Assembly: GCF_001757995.1 (NCBI RefSeq)
Contig: NZ_LXLV01000070.1
Span: 62,001 to 126,000, forward strand
Length of the DNA: 64,000 nt
Reading direction: 5' to 3'
DNA from: Bacillus mycoides
Lineage (GTDB): Bacteria > Bacillota > Bacilli > Bacillales > Bacillaceae_G
Position numbers and translations under genes: made by a program. The notes under the pieces were generated by a model. The model made no database searches. It was not told the origin of the DNA and was given only the letters and a program-made list of their open reading frames with translations. Of this stretch, positions 20,003-29,832 are shown piece by piece (the stretch's first letter is position 1; each line of letters begins with the position of its first letter).

Positions 20003-20204
20003 AGCAATCTCTCCCAATTGATTATGTAGTCTATTTCTTTTGTTCTTTACACTCCTAATTATAGAGGTTCTCACGATAGAAACCATGGATACTTTGTGAA
20101 ATATTGAGCAAAGTTTTTGTCCTTTTTGTGAATTGTTATATTTAATTTTCGTCATATTTGTTACAACTGGAAAAATATTTCTTATGTATTTATTGACATA
20201 TACA

Positions 20205-20236
20205 AAATAAAAACGAGCGAATCCATTCGCTCGTTT
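20205..20236 (-). terminator. Terminator after the coat-type genes
   Basis: AAACGAGCGAAT and ATTCGCTCGTTT arms with a two-base loop, followed on the minus strand by T-rich sequence. It ends the 20695-20248 gene pair. Confidence 0.9.
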
Positions 20237-20247
20237 CATTCATCGCG

Positions 20248-20496
20248 CTATTCCGCACTTAATTGACTTTTTAATTGCTGTACAATCATTGGATTAGCAG
20301 GCGCTGCCGGCTTATAATAACTTTTTTGCTTTGCGTATTCATACATATTACGTTGACGGGATTCATCTTGATTACGAATTTGAATTAACGTTTGATGTAA
20401 CTGTTCATTATCAGACTGAGAAATATAATTTGCATAACTTGTTAAACTTGAATTTAACCCTGCTAAATAATCGTTTACCATATCTTTTTCATTCAT
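20248..20496 (-). CDS. Spore coat protein, CotF/YusN-like
   Basis: 82-residue helical protein rich in Gln, Asn and Tyr (DMVNDYLAGLNSSLTSYANYISQ). The C-terminal KSYYKPAAPANP resembles the end of CotF-type coat proteins. It sits next to a second small helical gene, as yusN does near fadM in B. subtilis. A role in the spore coat is inferred from family resemblance only. Confidence 0.72.
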   Translation of the reverse strand: MNEKDMVNDYLAGLNSSLTSYANYISQSDNEQLHQTLIQIRNQDESRQRNMYEYAKQKSYYKPAAPANPMIVQQLKSQLSAE

Positions 20497-20509
20497 TTCT
20501 CTCTTCCTC

Positions 20510-20695
20510 CTATCCTAAAAAATTCATTAATTGCTGTTTCGTATTTCGTGCATCTTGTGCATCCTTTTGTAGCATTTGTTTCAACTCTGGATCTGTACAA
20601 GCCTGTGCATACTGTTCCAATTTGTTAATAATCGTCGCATGACCACCAATTAAATGACGTAAATTTTCTACTTCAAGCTCTGTTAAATTTTGCAT
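20510..20695 (-). CDS. Small CotF-like helical protein
   Basis: 61-residue protein starting MQNLTELEVENLRHLIGGH. It looks like the N-terminal half of a ferritin-like CotF helical bundle, with the partner gene 13 bp downstream supplying the rest. The two may be halves of one coat protein unit. The ATG at 20695 is preferred; an in-frame start nine codons upstream has no better ribosome site. Confidence 0.7.
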   Translation of the reverse strand: MQNLTELEVENLRHLIGGHATIINKLEQYAQACTDPELKQMLQKDAQDARNTKQQLMNFLG

Positions 20696-20786
20696 ATAAC
20701 ATACCCGCCTTTCTTTGTTCATTCATCATTAGTATTTGGTTCTTTTTGGATTGTATTCATTAACTTTTCCCACATATAAACAAAAT

Positions 20787-20817
20787 AAAAGATGAATAGC
20801 TAGGCCATTCATCTTTT
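20787..20817. terminator. Bidirectional terminator between coat-type and CPBP genes
   Basis: AAAAGATGAAT and ATTCATCTTTT arms around AGCTAGGCC, T runs on both strands. It ends the 21552-20839 gene on the minus strand. Confidence 0.8.
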
Positions 20818-20838
20818 CTGCTAAATATTCATTCAATT

Positions 20839-21552
20839 TTATAAAGAAACAATCATACTTATACTCACAAGTAGGTTCCATACAATATGTAAAATGATGC
20901 TAGGTACAATAGATTGTGTTTTCTTATATAACATAGCAAATACAATCCCCATAATCATTGCCGTAATCGGAAAACCACCATGAAGAATCCCAAAGATGAA
21001 GGAAGAAATAATGGTACCAACTAGAAAACTATATTTCTTTTCAAAAAATCGATACAAAATACCTCTATATAAAATTTCTTCTTTAATTGGTGTAATTATA
21101 GCAACACTTAACACATATATAATACTTTGTAGACTATTTTGAAGTCCTAAGCTCCCTAATTGATCTCGTTGCTGCTCTGCACTTTCAAAACTAAACAACT
21201 CTAACATTACATACTGAGTGAATGCAATGATGATAAAACCTATTAATAAATACAAGTAGGTTTTCCCATTTTTTAAAACAGATACATCCCAAATGTTCTT
21301 AATAAAATGAAGCACTGGTTTATAAGCAAATAAAACAATAGTAACAACAGCTGCATCAAATAGAAGTAAATAATATCCCTCTAAATTAGCACGTAATACC
21401 TCTTCTCCAAAAATTCCAAGGGCTAAAGCAAGGAATAATCCCCCTAAGAGTGAGAACCCTAGAATGCTTGCAATCGTTACAACTAGATTTTTATATGTTA
21501 TGTTATCTACTTCTCTTTCTGCATTATACGCGTCTAATACTGTTTTTCTCAT
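20839..21552 (-). CDS. CPBP family intramembrane metalloprotease
   Basis: 237 residues, six to eight membrane spans. The CPBP (Abi) motifs are visible: IKEEILYRGILYRFF (EExxxR), FGILHGGFP (FxxxH) and HIVWNLLVS (HxxxN). These put glutamates and histidines in the membrane for zinc-dependent proteolysis. In Bacillus such proteins can be involved in protein maturation or bacteriocin immunity. The neighbourhood gives no bacteriocin gene, so the substrate is unknown. Confidence 0.85.
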   Translation of the reverse strand: MRKTVLDAYNAEREVDNITYKNLVVTIASILGFSLLGGLFLALALGIFGEEVLRANLEGYYLLLFDAAVVTIVLFAYKPVLHFIKNIWDVSVLKNGKTYLYLLIGFIIIAFTQYVMLELFSFESAEQQRDQLGSLGLQNSLQSIIYVLSVAIITPIKEEILYRGILYRFFEKKYSFLVGTIISSFIFGILHGGFPITAMIMGIVFAMLYKKTQSIVPSIILHIVWNLLVSISMIVSL

Positions 21553-21794
21553 ACTATTCCTCCATTTGTTTTCATTACCTTAACGAAAACCCTTTAATAC
21601 AAATATATAGATAATATAACAAAATTTCCCAAAAGAATAATATGCAATTTTACATATCCTGAAAACTTTGTATTATATAGTTTTTGGAACTAGATTACTA
21701 TAGAATAATTATTAGATGGAATTCCAAAAATTTCTTATCTATCCACCATAACCCTCGCATCATATAAAACTTATTAATTAAAGGAGAAATGAAC

Positions 21795-21923
21795 ATGAAA
21801 ACCCACGACTGGCTTACAGAGATCCAGAAAGGCTCTGAACCTAATCCCTATCAAGATCCTATTGCATTTATTTTCGTTTGCTTTTCCTTAGCCATATACA
21901 CATTTTTCAAACCTGCAAAATAA
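21795..21923 (+). CDS. Small 42-residue membrane protein
   Basis: ATG at 21795 preceded by AAAGGAGAAATGAAC, an excellent ribosome site. It encodes MKTHDWLTEIQKGSEPNPYQ, then a hydrophobic segment (AFIFVCFSLAIYTFF) and KPAK at the end. It is predicted to span the membrane once. No homologue is recognised. The strong ribosome site and its isolation between two minus-strand genes support a real gene. Confidence 0.55.
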   Translation: MKTHDWLTEIQKGSEPNPYQDPIAFIFVCFSLAIYTFFKPAK

Positions 21924-21972
21924 TATCATTTAATGAGAAAAAGCCTACCGTTCTTTTGGAATCATATGCACT

Positions 21973-22002
21973 AAAAAACCTTAGAATTGCTTCTAAGGTT
22001 TC
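21973..22002 (-). terminator. Terminator after the pseudogene
   Basis: AAACCTTAGAA and TTCTAAGGTTT arms (21976-21986 and 21991-22001), six T on the minus strand. It sits just after the end of the 22010-22570 reading frame remnants. Confidence 0.85.
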
Positions 22003-22009
22003 CCGCTAT

Positions 22010-22570
22010 TCATATTCGAGACGCCATTCTTATAAGTAACGAGAGAATTAATAATATAACTACCAATCCGCCGGTTACTCTTGCTATAAATTTCTTTTGT
22101 TCGCCCGCACTGGAAACGGTAAATCTGAAGTATAATATGCCACCCACCGCAATAAGAATATATTCCAATATGATACTAATAGCCGGAAATCTCCACAATC
22201 CAAAACCAAGCATAGGTAAATCTCCGAGATTCCCCTGGAAGTAACGGCAAATCAGCACGGTGCACAAGTAAATCAAGAATCCAATGACTAAAAACTACAG
22301 CCCCAACAACAAAGCCACTCCGCTTGCCCCAAAACCTCATACCCACCATTCCTGCAACAAAAGCAATAAACAGTGCTCCTATTAAAGAGTGTGAATGATC
22401 GCTTCACCATAACCATTACTATTAATAGGCTCAATTGTCTCTACTCCTAAAACATAAAGCGGTAAAAAAATGACATCCAATAATTGTGTGCTTAACATGA
22501 GAGCCCAAAGTGGTAGTTTAGGTGACTTTGTTTTCACTACTGCCGCTAAGCCAAAATGCCCTGCAAACAT
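22010..22570 (-). pseudogene. Frameshifted membrane-protein gene
   Basis: Three frames in succession make one membrane protein. It begins MFAGHFGLAAVVKTKSPKLPLWALM (from 22570), continues after a frameshift near 22384-22390 as LIGALFIAFVAGMVGMRFWG, and HWILDLLVHRADLPLLP follows. It then needs a second frameshift at a G run near 22230 to give GNLGDLPMLGFGLWRFP. The first break looks like a small deletion between CAC repeats that removed ADYT-like codons; the second looks like one extra G. No ORF longer than 88 codons survives. Confidence 0.82.
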
Positions 22571-22668
22571 TTCACTTCACATCCTTTTGTAATTTTGCCT
22601 CCAGCAAACCGCAGCCTACTATACAAAAAGCATGATCAGCAACAAATTCTTGTTGTCTCGCTTCTTAT

Positions 22669-23226
22669 TCACTCTCTCATTACATGCAATCCTTTAATGA
22701 AGGTTTCTAACAATAAATGTAAACTCGTATCTAAATCTAATGGCAAACCAAATCCACCCTGCTGTTCAATCGACGCAAATCCATGACAAATACTTCTGAA
22801 TCCACGTGTCGCATGAAGTGCATTCTCTCCCTCTAATCCGTATTGTTGTAAAATCTGAAGACAAAGCTTTACAATTCCGTCACCTGCTTTTCTTACTTCT
22901 TCATCTCGTAAAAAGGTTGCTTCATACAATCCAAGATGTTTTCGGACAAACGCTACGTACGCTTCTCCTAATGCATGAATTGCTTCATCCATACGTTTAT
23001 CCGAGGCCGCCTCTTTCAGCTCGTAATGCAACTGTTCTATTCCGTAAATACCAATATTTTTCCGGACATCCTGTAACCCTTTCACATGATTATATAGAGA
23101 GGGCGAACGTATCCCCAACCTTTGCGCTAATGATGCTAATGTTACTTCTTGTATCCCATTTTCATCTGCAATTTCTGCAGCTGTTTCTACAATTTTCTGT
23201 AATGTAAGTCCGATTCTCGGTGACAT
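22669..23226 (-). CDS. TetR-family transcriptional regulator with WHG-type C-terminus
   Basis: 185 residues. The N-terminal HTH is IVETAAEIADENGIQEVTLASLAQRLGIRSPSLYNHVKG (residues 11-49). The C-terminal ligand domain contains GFRSICHGFASIEQQGGFGLP, typical of WHG-domain TetR proteins. It starts 3 bp after the metallo-hydrolase stop, with AGAGGG in the upstream gene. Two near-palindromes before that gene (23977-24014) are the likely operators, giving autoregulation of the pair. Confidence 0.88.
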   Translation of the reverse strand: MSPRIGLTLQKIVETAAEIADENGIQEVTLASLAQRLGIRSPSLYNHVKGLQDVRKNIGIYGIEQLHYELKEAASDKRMDEAIHALGEAYVAFVRKHLGLYEATFLRDEEVRKAGDGIVKLCLQILQQYGLEGENALHATRGFRSICHGFASIEQQGGFGLPLDLDTSLHLLLETFIKGLHVMRE

Positions 23227-23229
23227 AAA

Positions 23230-23952
23230 TTAACCCTCTTTCATACTTTCTATATTCCGCCTAGCTTCCTTAATAGCAAGTTTTATAGCAGTGCCTGGAT
23301 CCTTTATCATTTTTCCATGTCCTGCCGCAAGCAAGGAAGGCTCATATTCTCTTAGCTTCTCTGCACTTTGTAATGATATTTCTTTTCTCCACGTTGCCAT
23401 CGCAGGAAACGGAAACCAAAATTTCATTTGTCCCGAAACAGCCATACCTCCTCTTGTTTGGAATGCATCTCCAACAATAAGAGCTTTATTTCGCACATCA
23501 AGAAACGACATGGATCCTGGCGTATGTCCCGGTGTCATAATCGCAAGAAGCGATCCAACCCGATCGCCATCTTCCAATAAAACATCCGGTACCGTTTTTA
23601 CCTTTTTAGGTACACCGCCTTTTATTGGTATATTCGGTTCATCCTTTTGTAACGACGTATCTCCTTCTAACAACCTTGCGTCCCGCTTAGAAATATAAAC
23701 CGGAACATCCGCAAGCACTTCTTTTAATGCGTCTAACGCACCGATGTGATCATCATGCGCATGTGTTAATACAATCTTAGTAATTGGTTTCCCTATTTTC
23801 TCAGCCGCCTGTAAAATGCCTTTTGCGCTATATGGCAAAGCCGCATCAATTAAAGTTAAACCATCTTCTTCCTCCACAAAGTAACAATTCACAGGAAACA
23901 CTCTTGGTAAAAATGACAATTGATATACCGTTTTTTCATGTATCATTCTCAT
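23230..23952 (-). CDS. MBL-fold metallo-hydrolase
   Basis: 240-residue metallo-beta-lactamase fold hydrolase. The metal motif is THAHDDHIGALD, with further histidine and aspartate ligands in TPGHTPGS, IVGDAF and AGHG. It could hydrolyse a thioester, lactone or other ester; the sequence does not say which. It is first in an operon with a TetR regulator that starts 3 bp downstream. Confidence 0.88.
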   Translation of the reverse strand: MRMIHEKTVYQLSFLPRVFPVNCYFVEEEDGLTLIDAALPYSAKGILQAAEKIGKPITKIVLTHAHDDHIGALDALKEVLADVPVYISKRDARLLEGDTSLQKDEPNIPIKGGVPKKVKTVPDVLLEDGDRVGSLLAIMTPGHTPGSMSFLDVRNKALIVGDAFQTRGGMAVSGQMKFWFPFPAMATWRKEISLQSAEKLREYEPSLLAAGHGKMIKDPGTAIKLAIKEARRNIESMKEG

Positions 23953-23974
23953 ATTTCCAGCTCCCTTTCCGAAA

Positions 23975-24018
23975 AAACTAATGCTATTAGTTTCATTATA
24001 CTAATGGCATTAGTTTTA
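23975..24018 (-). promoter_or_regulatory. Twin TetR-type operators
   Basis: ACTAATG-C-TATTAGT at 23977-23991 and the perfect ACTAATG-G-CATTAGT at 24000-24014, with AAA/TTT extensions. Centres are 23 bp apart, about two helical turns. They lie directly upstream of the metallo-hydrolase/TetR operon. Confidence 0.75.
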
Positions 24019-24042
24019 TGTCACTAAAAATTTCATTTTTTC

Positions 24043-24082
24043 AAAAAAAAGAACAGTAGTCGTATAAACGACTACTGTTCTT
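24043..24082 (-). terminator. Terminator of the fadNAE operon
   Basis: Perfect 13-bp arms GAACAGTAGTCGT and ACGACTACTGTTC with loop ATAA, followed on the minus strand by eight T. Confidence 0.95.
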
Positions 24083-24090
24083 TAAAGATA

Positions 24091-25875
24091 TTAAACTGTG
24101 TAACGCTCATCTTCTAAAATTTTCGCAGCAATTTCACGTTTCTTCGGAATTACATTAAGTGGTGTGTGGCGAGTTAATTTACGTAATGATGATAACATCA
24201 TGCGCAGCATGTCGCCATTTTCAACTGCGATAAGTGTTTCTTTCGCATCTGCTTCGATTTCGTTGAATGCTTCTTGGCAGAATACTTCAGTGTATAACAC
24301 TTTTTGTTTATTCTTTTCAAGACCAGTTGTTTTAATTGCTTTTTCTGTACGAAGAAGAGCTGATTCCATTGCATAAAGGTTGCTTACGATGTCAGCGATA
24401 TTCACAAGAATTTCTTGCTCTTTATCTAATGCTTTACCGTATTTTTGAGCAGCTAATCCAGCTACCATTAAACCAATTTTCTTCGCGTTCTTTACTAAAT
24501 ACTTTTGAAGTGCTAATGGCTCATCGCCTACTTCTTCTGGCATCATCATCATTAACTCTTCTTGTAATTTTTGTGCTTTTTGTAGTAATGGTAATTCACC
24601 TTTCATCGCTTTACGTAAGAACGTACCTGGTACGATTAGGCGGTTAATTTCGTTCGTTCCTTCGAAAATACGGTTAATACGAGAATCGCGGTACATTCTT
24701 TCAATCTCGTACTCTGCCATAAACCCGTAACCACCGTGAATTTGAACACCTTCATCTACTGTATAATCTAACACTTCAGAACCGAATACTTTATTTAAAG
24801 AGCACTCGATTGCATATTCAGCGATAGAAGCAGCTACTGCTTTACCGTCTTTTACTTCTTCCTCAGATAATGTGCTCATGCGGCTTTCGAATAAACCTAC
24901 TGTACGATATACAGAGCTTTCAGCTGCATATGTTTTCGCTGCCATATTCGCAAGTTTCTCTTGAATTAATGGGAAGCGAGCGATTGGTTGTTTGAACTGT
25001 TGACGTTGATTTGCATATTGTGCTGAAATTTCTACTGCACGTTTCGCAGATCCAACTGTACCAACACCTAATTTATAACGGCCGATATTTAAAATGTTGA
25101 ACGCGATAATATGGCCTTTACCAATTTCACCAAGTAGATTTTCTTTCGGTACTAATGCATCCTCTAAAATTAACGTACGAGTTGAAGAACATTTAATACC
25201 CATTTTCTTTTCTTCTGGGCTTGTAGATACACCAGCGTATTCTTTCTCTACGATAAATGCTGAGAAGTGCTCACCATCTATTTTTGCGTATACGACAAAT
25301 ACGTCAGCGAAAGCAGAGTTTGTAATCCATTGCTTTTCACCGTTTAATACGTAATGTGTACCTTCTGCATTTAAACGTGCAGTTGTTTTCGCACCTAATG
25401 CGTCAGATCCTGAACCTGGCTCAGTTAATGCGTATGCAGCTAATTTTTCACCAGTTGCAAGTAGTGGTAAATATTTTTTCTTTTGCTCTTCGTTACCGAA
25501 TAATACGATTGGTAAAGATCCGATACCTACGTGAGCACCGTGAGTGATTGCAAAACCACCAGCACGAGAGAATTTCTCTGCGATTAACGCTGAGCTTACT
25601 TTATCAAGGCCAATTCCGCCGTACTCTTCTGGTACGTCAGCGCCTAATAAACCAAGTTCACCAGCTTCTTTTAAAAGACGAACAGAACGATCAAACTCAT
25701 GTTGCTCTAAATATTCAAGCTCTGGAAGAACTTCATTTACGATAAAGTCCTCTGTCGTTTTTGCAATCATTTTATGCTCAGATGAAAAATCTTCTGGCGT
25801 AAACACTTGATCAATTGTAATCTCATCTACTAAAAAGCTACCACCTTTAACCGCACTTCCTACTGTTTTTTCCAT
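24091..25875 (-). CDS. fadE: Acyl-CoA dehydrogenase FadE
   Basis: 594-residue FAD enzyme for the first step of fatty-acid beta-oxidation. The core acyl-CoA dehydrogenase domains span about 30-410, with [19 protein letters not shown], the FAD-binding [12 protein letters not shown] and the [22 protein letters not shown] motif. The catalytic glutamate region is in [18 protein letters not shown]-terminal extension of about 170 residues is typical of this long family. The ATG at 25875 follows AAGGAGGAAATTTTC; an upstream in-frame ATG is not used. Last gene of fadN-fadA-fadE. Confidence 0.95.
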   Translation of the reverse strand: MEKTVGSAVKGGSFLVDEITIDQVFTPEDFSSEHKMIAKTTEDFIVNEVLPELEYLEQHEFDRSVRLLKEAGELGLLGADVPEEYGGIGLDKVSSALIAEKFSRAGGFAITHGAHVGIGSLPIVLFGNEEQKKKYLPLLATGEKLAAYALTEPGSGSDALGAKTTARLNAEGTHYVLNGEKQWITNSAFADVFVVYAKIDGEHFSAFIVEKEYAGVSTSPEEKKMGIKCSSTRTLILEDALVPKENLLGEIGKGHIIAFNILNIGRYKLGVGTVGSAKRAVEISAQYANQRQQFKQPIARFPLIQEKLANMAAKTYAAESSVYRTVGLFESRMSTLSEEEVKDGKAVAASIAEYAIECSLNKVFGSEVLDYTVDEGVQIHGGYGFMAEYEIERMYRDSRINRIFEGTNEINRLIVPGTFLRKAMKGELPLLQKAQKLQEELMMMMPEEVGDEPLALQKYLVKNAKKIGLMVAGLAAQKYGKALDKEQEILVNIADIVSNLYAMESALLRTEKAIKTTGLEKNKQKVLYTEVFCQEAFNEIEADAKETLIAVENGDMLRMMLSSLRKLTRHTPLNVIPKKREIAAKILEDERYTV

Positions 25876-26019
25876 GAAAATTTCCTCCTTCATATTTTCA
25901 TGAGCCGCTTCTCTCATTTTGAAAGAAGCTGGCTCTCCCATTTATTTTTTATAAACCTTTGTTGCTTCCATTCTTTGCTTTAGCTTCGTCTCGTTCTGAA
26001 CGAGCCGCTTACACTTTTT

Positions 26020-27192
26020 TTATAGTAATTCAAATACTCCCGCTGCTCCCATTCCGCCGCCGATACACATTGTTACGATACCGAATTGTTGGTTGCGACG
26101 TTTCATTTCGTGAATAAGGGATAGTGTTAGTTTTGCTCCTGTACAGCCAAGTGGATGTCCAAGTGCGATTGCACCGCCGTTTACGTTTACTTTTTCTTCA
26201 TCTAAACCAAGCTCGCGAATAACTTGGATAGATTGAGAAGCGAATGCTTCATTTAGCTCAAATAGACCGATATCAGATAGCTCTAAACCAGCTAGTTTTA
26301 ACGCTTTCGGAATTGCAGCGATTGGGCCGATTCCCATTACTTCTGGTGGTACTCCAGCTACTGCAAATGAACGGAATTTTGCAAGTGGCTTCATACCATC
26401 GCTCACTGCTTTTTCACGATCCATTAATAGTACAGATGCTGCACCGTCACTCATTTGTGAAGAGTTACCAGCTGTTACAGAACCGCGAACGTTAAATGCT
26501 GGACGTAATTTGCCTAAAATGTCTAACGTCGTCTCTGCTCTTACACCTTCGTCTTGTGCGAAAATGATTGTTTCTTCTTGCAGTTTATTATTTGATCCAA
26601 CCGAGCGTAACGTCACATCTACAGATACTGTTTCATCAGCAAAGTTCCCTGCAGCTAATGCTTTTGCAGCACGTTGATGACTTCTTACCGCGAATGCATC
26701 TTGCTCTTCACGAGAAATTCCATATTTCACAGCAACTTGCTCTGCTGTATGTCCCATACCCATATAATATTCTGGAGCAGCTTCTACAAGGCGACTATTT
26801 GGACGAACGACGTGTCCCATCATCGGAACTAAACTCATTGATTCCGCTCCGCCTGATAATACAGCCTCAGAGTGACCAAGCATAATGCGCTCTGCTCCGT
26901 AAGCGATACTTTGTAAACCTGAAGAACAGTAACGGTTAATTGTAATAGCTGGAACATCGTAAGAAAGTCCTGCTAGCCCGCCGATATTACGAGCCATATT
27001 TAAACCTTGTTCTGCTTCTGGCATCGCACAACCGAAAATTAAATCATCAATTGGTCCTTCATAATTCGCACGCTTTAACGTTTCCTTTACTACTAACGCC
27101 CCTAGATCGTCAGGACGAACTGTTTTTAATGAACCCCTCTTTGCTTTTCCAATTGGTGTTCTTGCTCCCGCAACAATGACAGCTTCTCTCAT
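26020..27192 (-). CDS. fadA: Acetyl-CoA acyltransferase (3-ketoacyl-CoA thiolase) FadA
   Basis: 390-residue thiolase that splits acetyl-CoA from 3-ketoacyl-CoA. The nucleophilic cysteine is C89 in NRYCSSGLQ. Catalytic GHPLGCTG and [13 protein letters not shown] motifs are in place near the C-terminus, and NEAFASQ holds the histidine/asparagine region of the family. It lies 22 bp after fadN and 144 bp before fadE. Confidence 0.96.
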   Translation of the reverse strand: MREAVIVAGARTPIGKAKRGSLKTVRPDDLGALVVKETLKRANYEGPIDDLIFGCAMPEAEQGLNMARNIGGLAGLSYDVPAITINRYCSSGLQSIAYGAERIMLGHSEAVLSGGAESMSLVPMMGHVVRPNSRLVEAAPEYYMGMGHTAEQVAVKYGISREEQDAFAVRSHQRAAKALAAGNFADETVSVDVTLRSVGSNNKLQEETIIFAQDEGVRAETTLDILGKLRPAFNVRGSVTAGNSSQMSDGAASVLLMDREKAVSDGMKPLAKFRSFAVAGVPPEVMGIGPIAAIPKALKLAGLELSDIGLFELNEAFASQSIQVIRELGLDEEKVNVNGGAIALGHPLGCTGAKLTLSLIHEMKRRNQQFGIVTMCIGGGMGAAGVFELL

Positions 27193-27213
27193 GAACGATA
27201 TCTCCCCTCGTTA

Positions 27214-29595
27214 TTAGTTACGTAATGGTTTCCCTTTTACAAGCATGTGCTGCATTCTTGCTTGTGATTTCATCTCACTTACTAAGCTAATAAATGCTTC
27301 ACGTTCTACATCTAATAAATATTGCTCATCAACTTCTGTTCCGTACGGCACTTTTCCGCCCGCAATGACATATGCAAGTTTCTTCGCAATGTGCAGATCA
27401 TGTTCAGAAATGTAACCTGATAAATGCATTGCTTCTGCACCAAGTACAAGCGTTGCATATCCTGTCTCGCCAACAACTGGTATCTTTTTGCGGATAGGCG
27501 CTTTATAACCCGCTTCATATAAAGAAAGTGCTTTTTGTTTCGCATCATATAGTAAGTGATCACCATTCACACTAATACCGTCTTTATCGCCTAAGAAGTT
27601 GTTCGATACAGCTTCTTGTGCTGATGTAGAAACTTTCGCCATCGCTACAGATTCGAATACTTTATTCGCAATTTTTTGCAGATCAAACTCTACACCGTTT
27701 GCCATTTTGTTTAAGTGTTTAATGTATAACTCTTTGTTACCGCCTCCGCCAGGGATTAAGCCAACACCTACTTCTACTAAGCCCATATATGTTTCGCTAG
27801 AAGCTTGAATGCTCGCTGCTGGTAAACAAACTTCTGTACCGCCGCCAAGCGTCATACCATATGGCGCTGCTACAACTGGCTTAGAAGAATACTTAATTTT
27901 CGTCATTGCATCTTGGAAGTTTTTCACAACCCACTCAATTTCAAAGTAGTTGTCATCTTGTGCTTCCATTAAGATCATTGCAAGGTTCGCACCAACGCAG
28001 AAGTTCTTCGATTGATTTCCGATAACAAGACCTTTATAATTTTTCTCTACTTCATCAACAGCGTAGTTAATCATTTGCGTAATATCCATACCGATTGCAT
28101 TGCTCTTCGAATGGAATTCTAAGCAAAGGATGCCATCACCTAAATCAATTAAGCTCGCTCCGCTATTTTTCTTTAACACACCGTTTTTCTCTTTTAACTG
28201 CTTAAGAGAAATTGCCTTTTTATTACGTTCGATTAGCTTATATTCACCATTATCGTAATAGTAGCTATCGCCATTATCATGTTTATAGAAAGTAGTGAAA
28301 CCTTTCTCTAACATTTCTTTCACCCAAGTAGGAACAACTGCGCCGTTTTCTTCCATCTTTTGAACGGACTTTTCAACGCCGATTGCATCCCAAATTTCAA
28401 ATGGTCCTTGCTCCCAGCCGAAGCCCCATTTCATCGCTTGGTCAATTGCAACGATATCGTCAGCAATTTCTTTATGAAGTTTTGCAGAGTATAAAAGAGT
28501 TGGCGTGATAATATTCCATAACAACTCTCCTGCGCGGTCTTTCGCATATACAAGCGCTTTCAATTTATTCGCTAATCCTTTTTCTTGTTTACTTAACTCG
28601 ATAGATGCAGCTTTTAATTTTTTGCGCGCTCCATATTCCATCGTTTCTGGATTTAATTCTAAAATTTCTTTTCCTTGTTTTAAGAAGAAACCTTGACCAG
28701 TTTTACTTCCAAGCCATTTTTTATCAAGCATGTCATGCATGAAAGCAGGTACTTTAAATACATCACGCTCTTCTTCTTGTACATTTTCATATACGTTATT
28801 TGCAACGTGTACAAATGTATCTAAACCAACAACATCTAATGTGCGGAACGTTGCGCTCTTCGGACGACCAATTAATGGGCCTGTTACAGAGTCAACTTCT
28901 CCAATACTATAGCCACGCTTAATCATTTCTTGAAGCGTTACAAGCAAGCCATACGTACCGATGCGGTTTCCAATAAAGTTTGGTGTATCTTTTGCGATAA
29001 CAACGCCTTTTCCAAGAACGTCTTCGCCAAATAGTTTCATGAAGCTTAATACTTGTGGATCAGTTTCTTTCGTCGGTATTACCTCTAGAAGTTTTAAATA
29101 TCGTGGTGGGTTAAAAAAGTGTGTTCCTAAGAAGTGCTTCTGGAAGTCGTCTGAACGACCTTCTGCCATTTTTTCAACGGAAATTCCTGATGTATTTGAG
29201 CTCACAATTGAGCCAGGTTTACGAACAGCATCTACTTTTTCAAATAGTTTCTTCTTTATATCTAAGTTTTCAACTACTACTTCAATAATCCAATCTACAT
29301 CAGCTAGACGCTCAAGATCATCTTCTAAGTTACCTGCTTCAATCAGTGCTAGATTTCCTTTCACTGTCAGAGGAGCTGGTTTTTGCTTTAATAGTTTTTG
29401 CACAGCCGTATTACTAAAACGATTTCTCACACTTTTATGTTCTAATGTAAGTCCCTTCGCTTCTTCTTCTTTCGTAAGCGCCGGTGGTACAATATCAAGC
29501 AATAATGTCGGAATACCAATATTAGCTAAGTGTGCCGCAATCCCTGAACCCATTACGCCTGAACCTAGAACAGCAGCCTTTTTAATTTGGAACAT
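27214..29595 (-). CDS. fadN: Bifunctional 3-hydroxyacyl-CoA dehydrogenase/enoyl-CoA hydratase FadN
   Basis: 793 residues joining two beta-oxidation steps. The N-terminal dehydrogenase has the NAD motif GSGVMGSG (residues 11-18) and NTSGISVEK and HFFNPPRYLKLLEV. The C-terminal part has crotonase/enoyl-CoA hydratase sequence with GMTLGGGTEVCLPA. The B. subtilis name is fadN (yusL). The order is opposite to E. coli FadB, where the hydratase domain comes first. A FadR box lies 20 bp upstream of the ATG. Confidence 0.95.
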   Translation of the reverse strand: MFQIKKAAVLGSGVMGSGIAAHLANIGIPTLLLDIVPPALTKEEEAKGLTLEHKSVRNRFSNTAVQKLLKQKPAPLTVKGNLALIEAGNLEDDLERLADVDWIIEVVVENLDIKKKLFEKVDAVRKPGSIVSSNTSGISVEKMAEGRSDDFQKHFLGTHFFNPPRYLKLLEVIPTKETDPQVLSFMKLFGEDVLGKGVVIAKDTPNFIGNRIGTYGLLVTLQEMIKRGYSIGEVDSVTGPLIGRPKSATFRTLDVVGLDTFVHVANNVYENVQEEERDVFKVPAFMHDMLDKKWLGSKTGQGFFLKQGKEILELNPETMEYGARKKLKAASIELSKQEKGLANKLKALVYAKDRAGELLWNIITPTLLYSAKLHKEIADDIVAIDQAMKWGFGWEQGPFEIWDAIGVEKSVQKMEENGAVVPTWVKEMLEKGFTTFYKHDNGDSYYYDNGEYKLIERNKKAISLKQLKEKNGVLKKNSGASLIDLGDGILCLEFHSKSNAIGMDITQMINYAVDEVEKNYKGLVIGNQSKNFCVGANLAMILMEAQDDNYFEIEWVVKNFQDAMTKIKYSSKPVVAAPYGMTLGGGTEVCLPAASIQASSETYMGLVEVGVGLIPGGGGNKELYIKHLNKMANGVEFDLQKIANKVFESVAMAKVSTSAQEAVSNNFLGDKDGISVNGDHLLYDAKQKALSLYEAGYKAPIRKKIPVVGETGYATLVLGAEAMHLSGYISEHDLHIAKKLAYVIAGGKVPYGTEVDEQYLLDVEREAFISLVSEMKSQARMQHMLVKGKPLRN

Positions 29596-29614
29596 CCATT
29601 TCTCCCCCTATTCT

Positions 29615-29632
29615 TGAATGAATGCTCATTCA
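29615..29632 (-). promoter_or_regulatory. FadR operator of the fadNAE operon
   Basis: TGAATGAATGCTCATTCA, an 18-bp near-palindrome matching the Bacillus FadR (YsiA) consensus TGAATGA-N4-TCATTCA. It lies between the promoter and fadN. FadR is a repressor released by long-chain acyl-CoA, so the operon should respond to fatty acid supply. Confidence 0.92.
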
Positions 29633-29677
29633 ATTTTTCGACATAAGTCGCAATCAATGAGTGAGCCTCTACTAATA

Positions 29678-29706
29678 AATATATGATACAGTTTGAATTT
29701 TCGCAA
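29678..29706 (-). promoter_or_regulatory. Candidate sigma-A promoter of fadNAE
   Basis: Minus strand -35 TTGCGA (29701-29706), 17-bp spacer, -10 TATATT (29678-29683). The FadR box lies about 45 bp downstream of the -10, where bound FadR would block elongation. Confidence 0.6.
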
Positions 29707-29832
29707 TATATTTATTGATAAAATTTTCTGAAATAAATATATTTCTTTCATTTGGCTATGCTATACATGTGTATTTTCTTCACTAAAATGCACATTTCCT
29801 TTTTATAATCTGACGAAACTGGAGGAATATAT

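Noticed and set aside
20090-20155. Possible Rex (redox) site upstream of ldh, TTGTGAA near 20096 and again near 20130
   Set aside because: Only one half-site matches well in each case; the second half matches 4 of 7 bases or fewer, so it was not listed as an operator.
27312-27566. Minus-strand ORF inside fadN
   Set aside because: Shadow frame of fadN.
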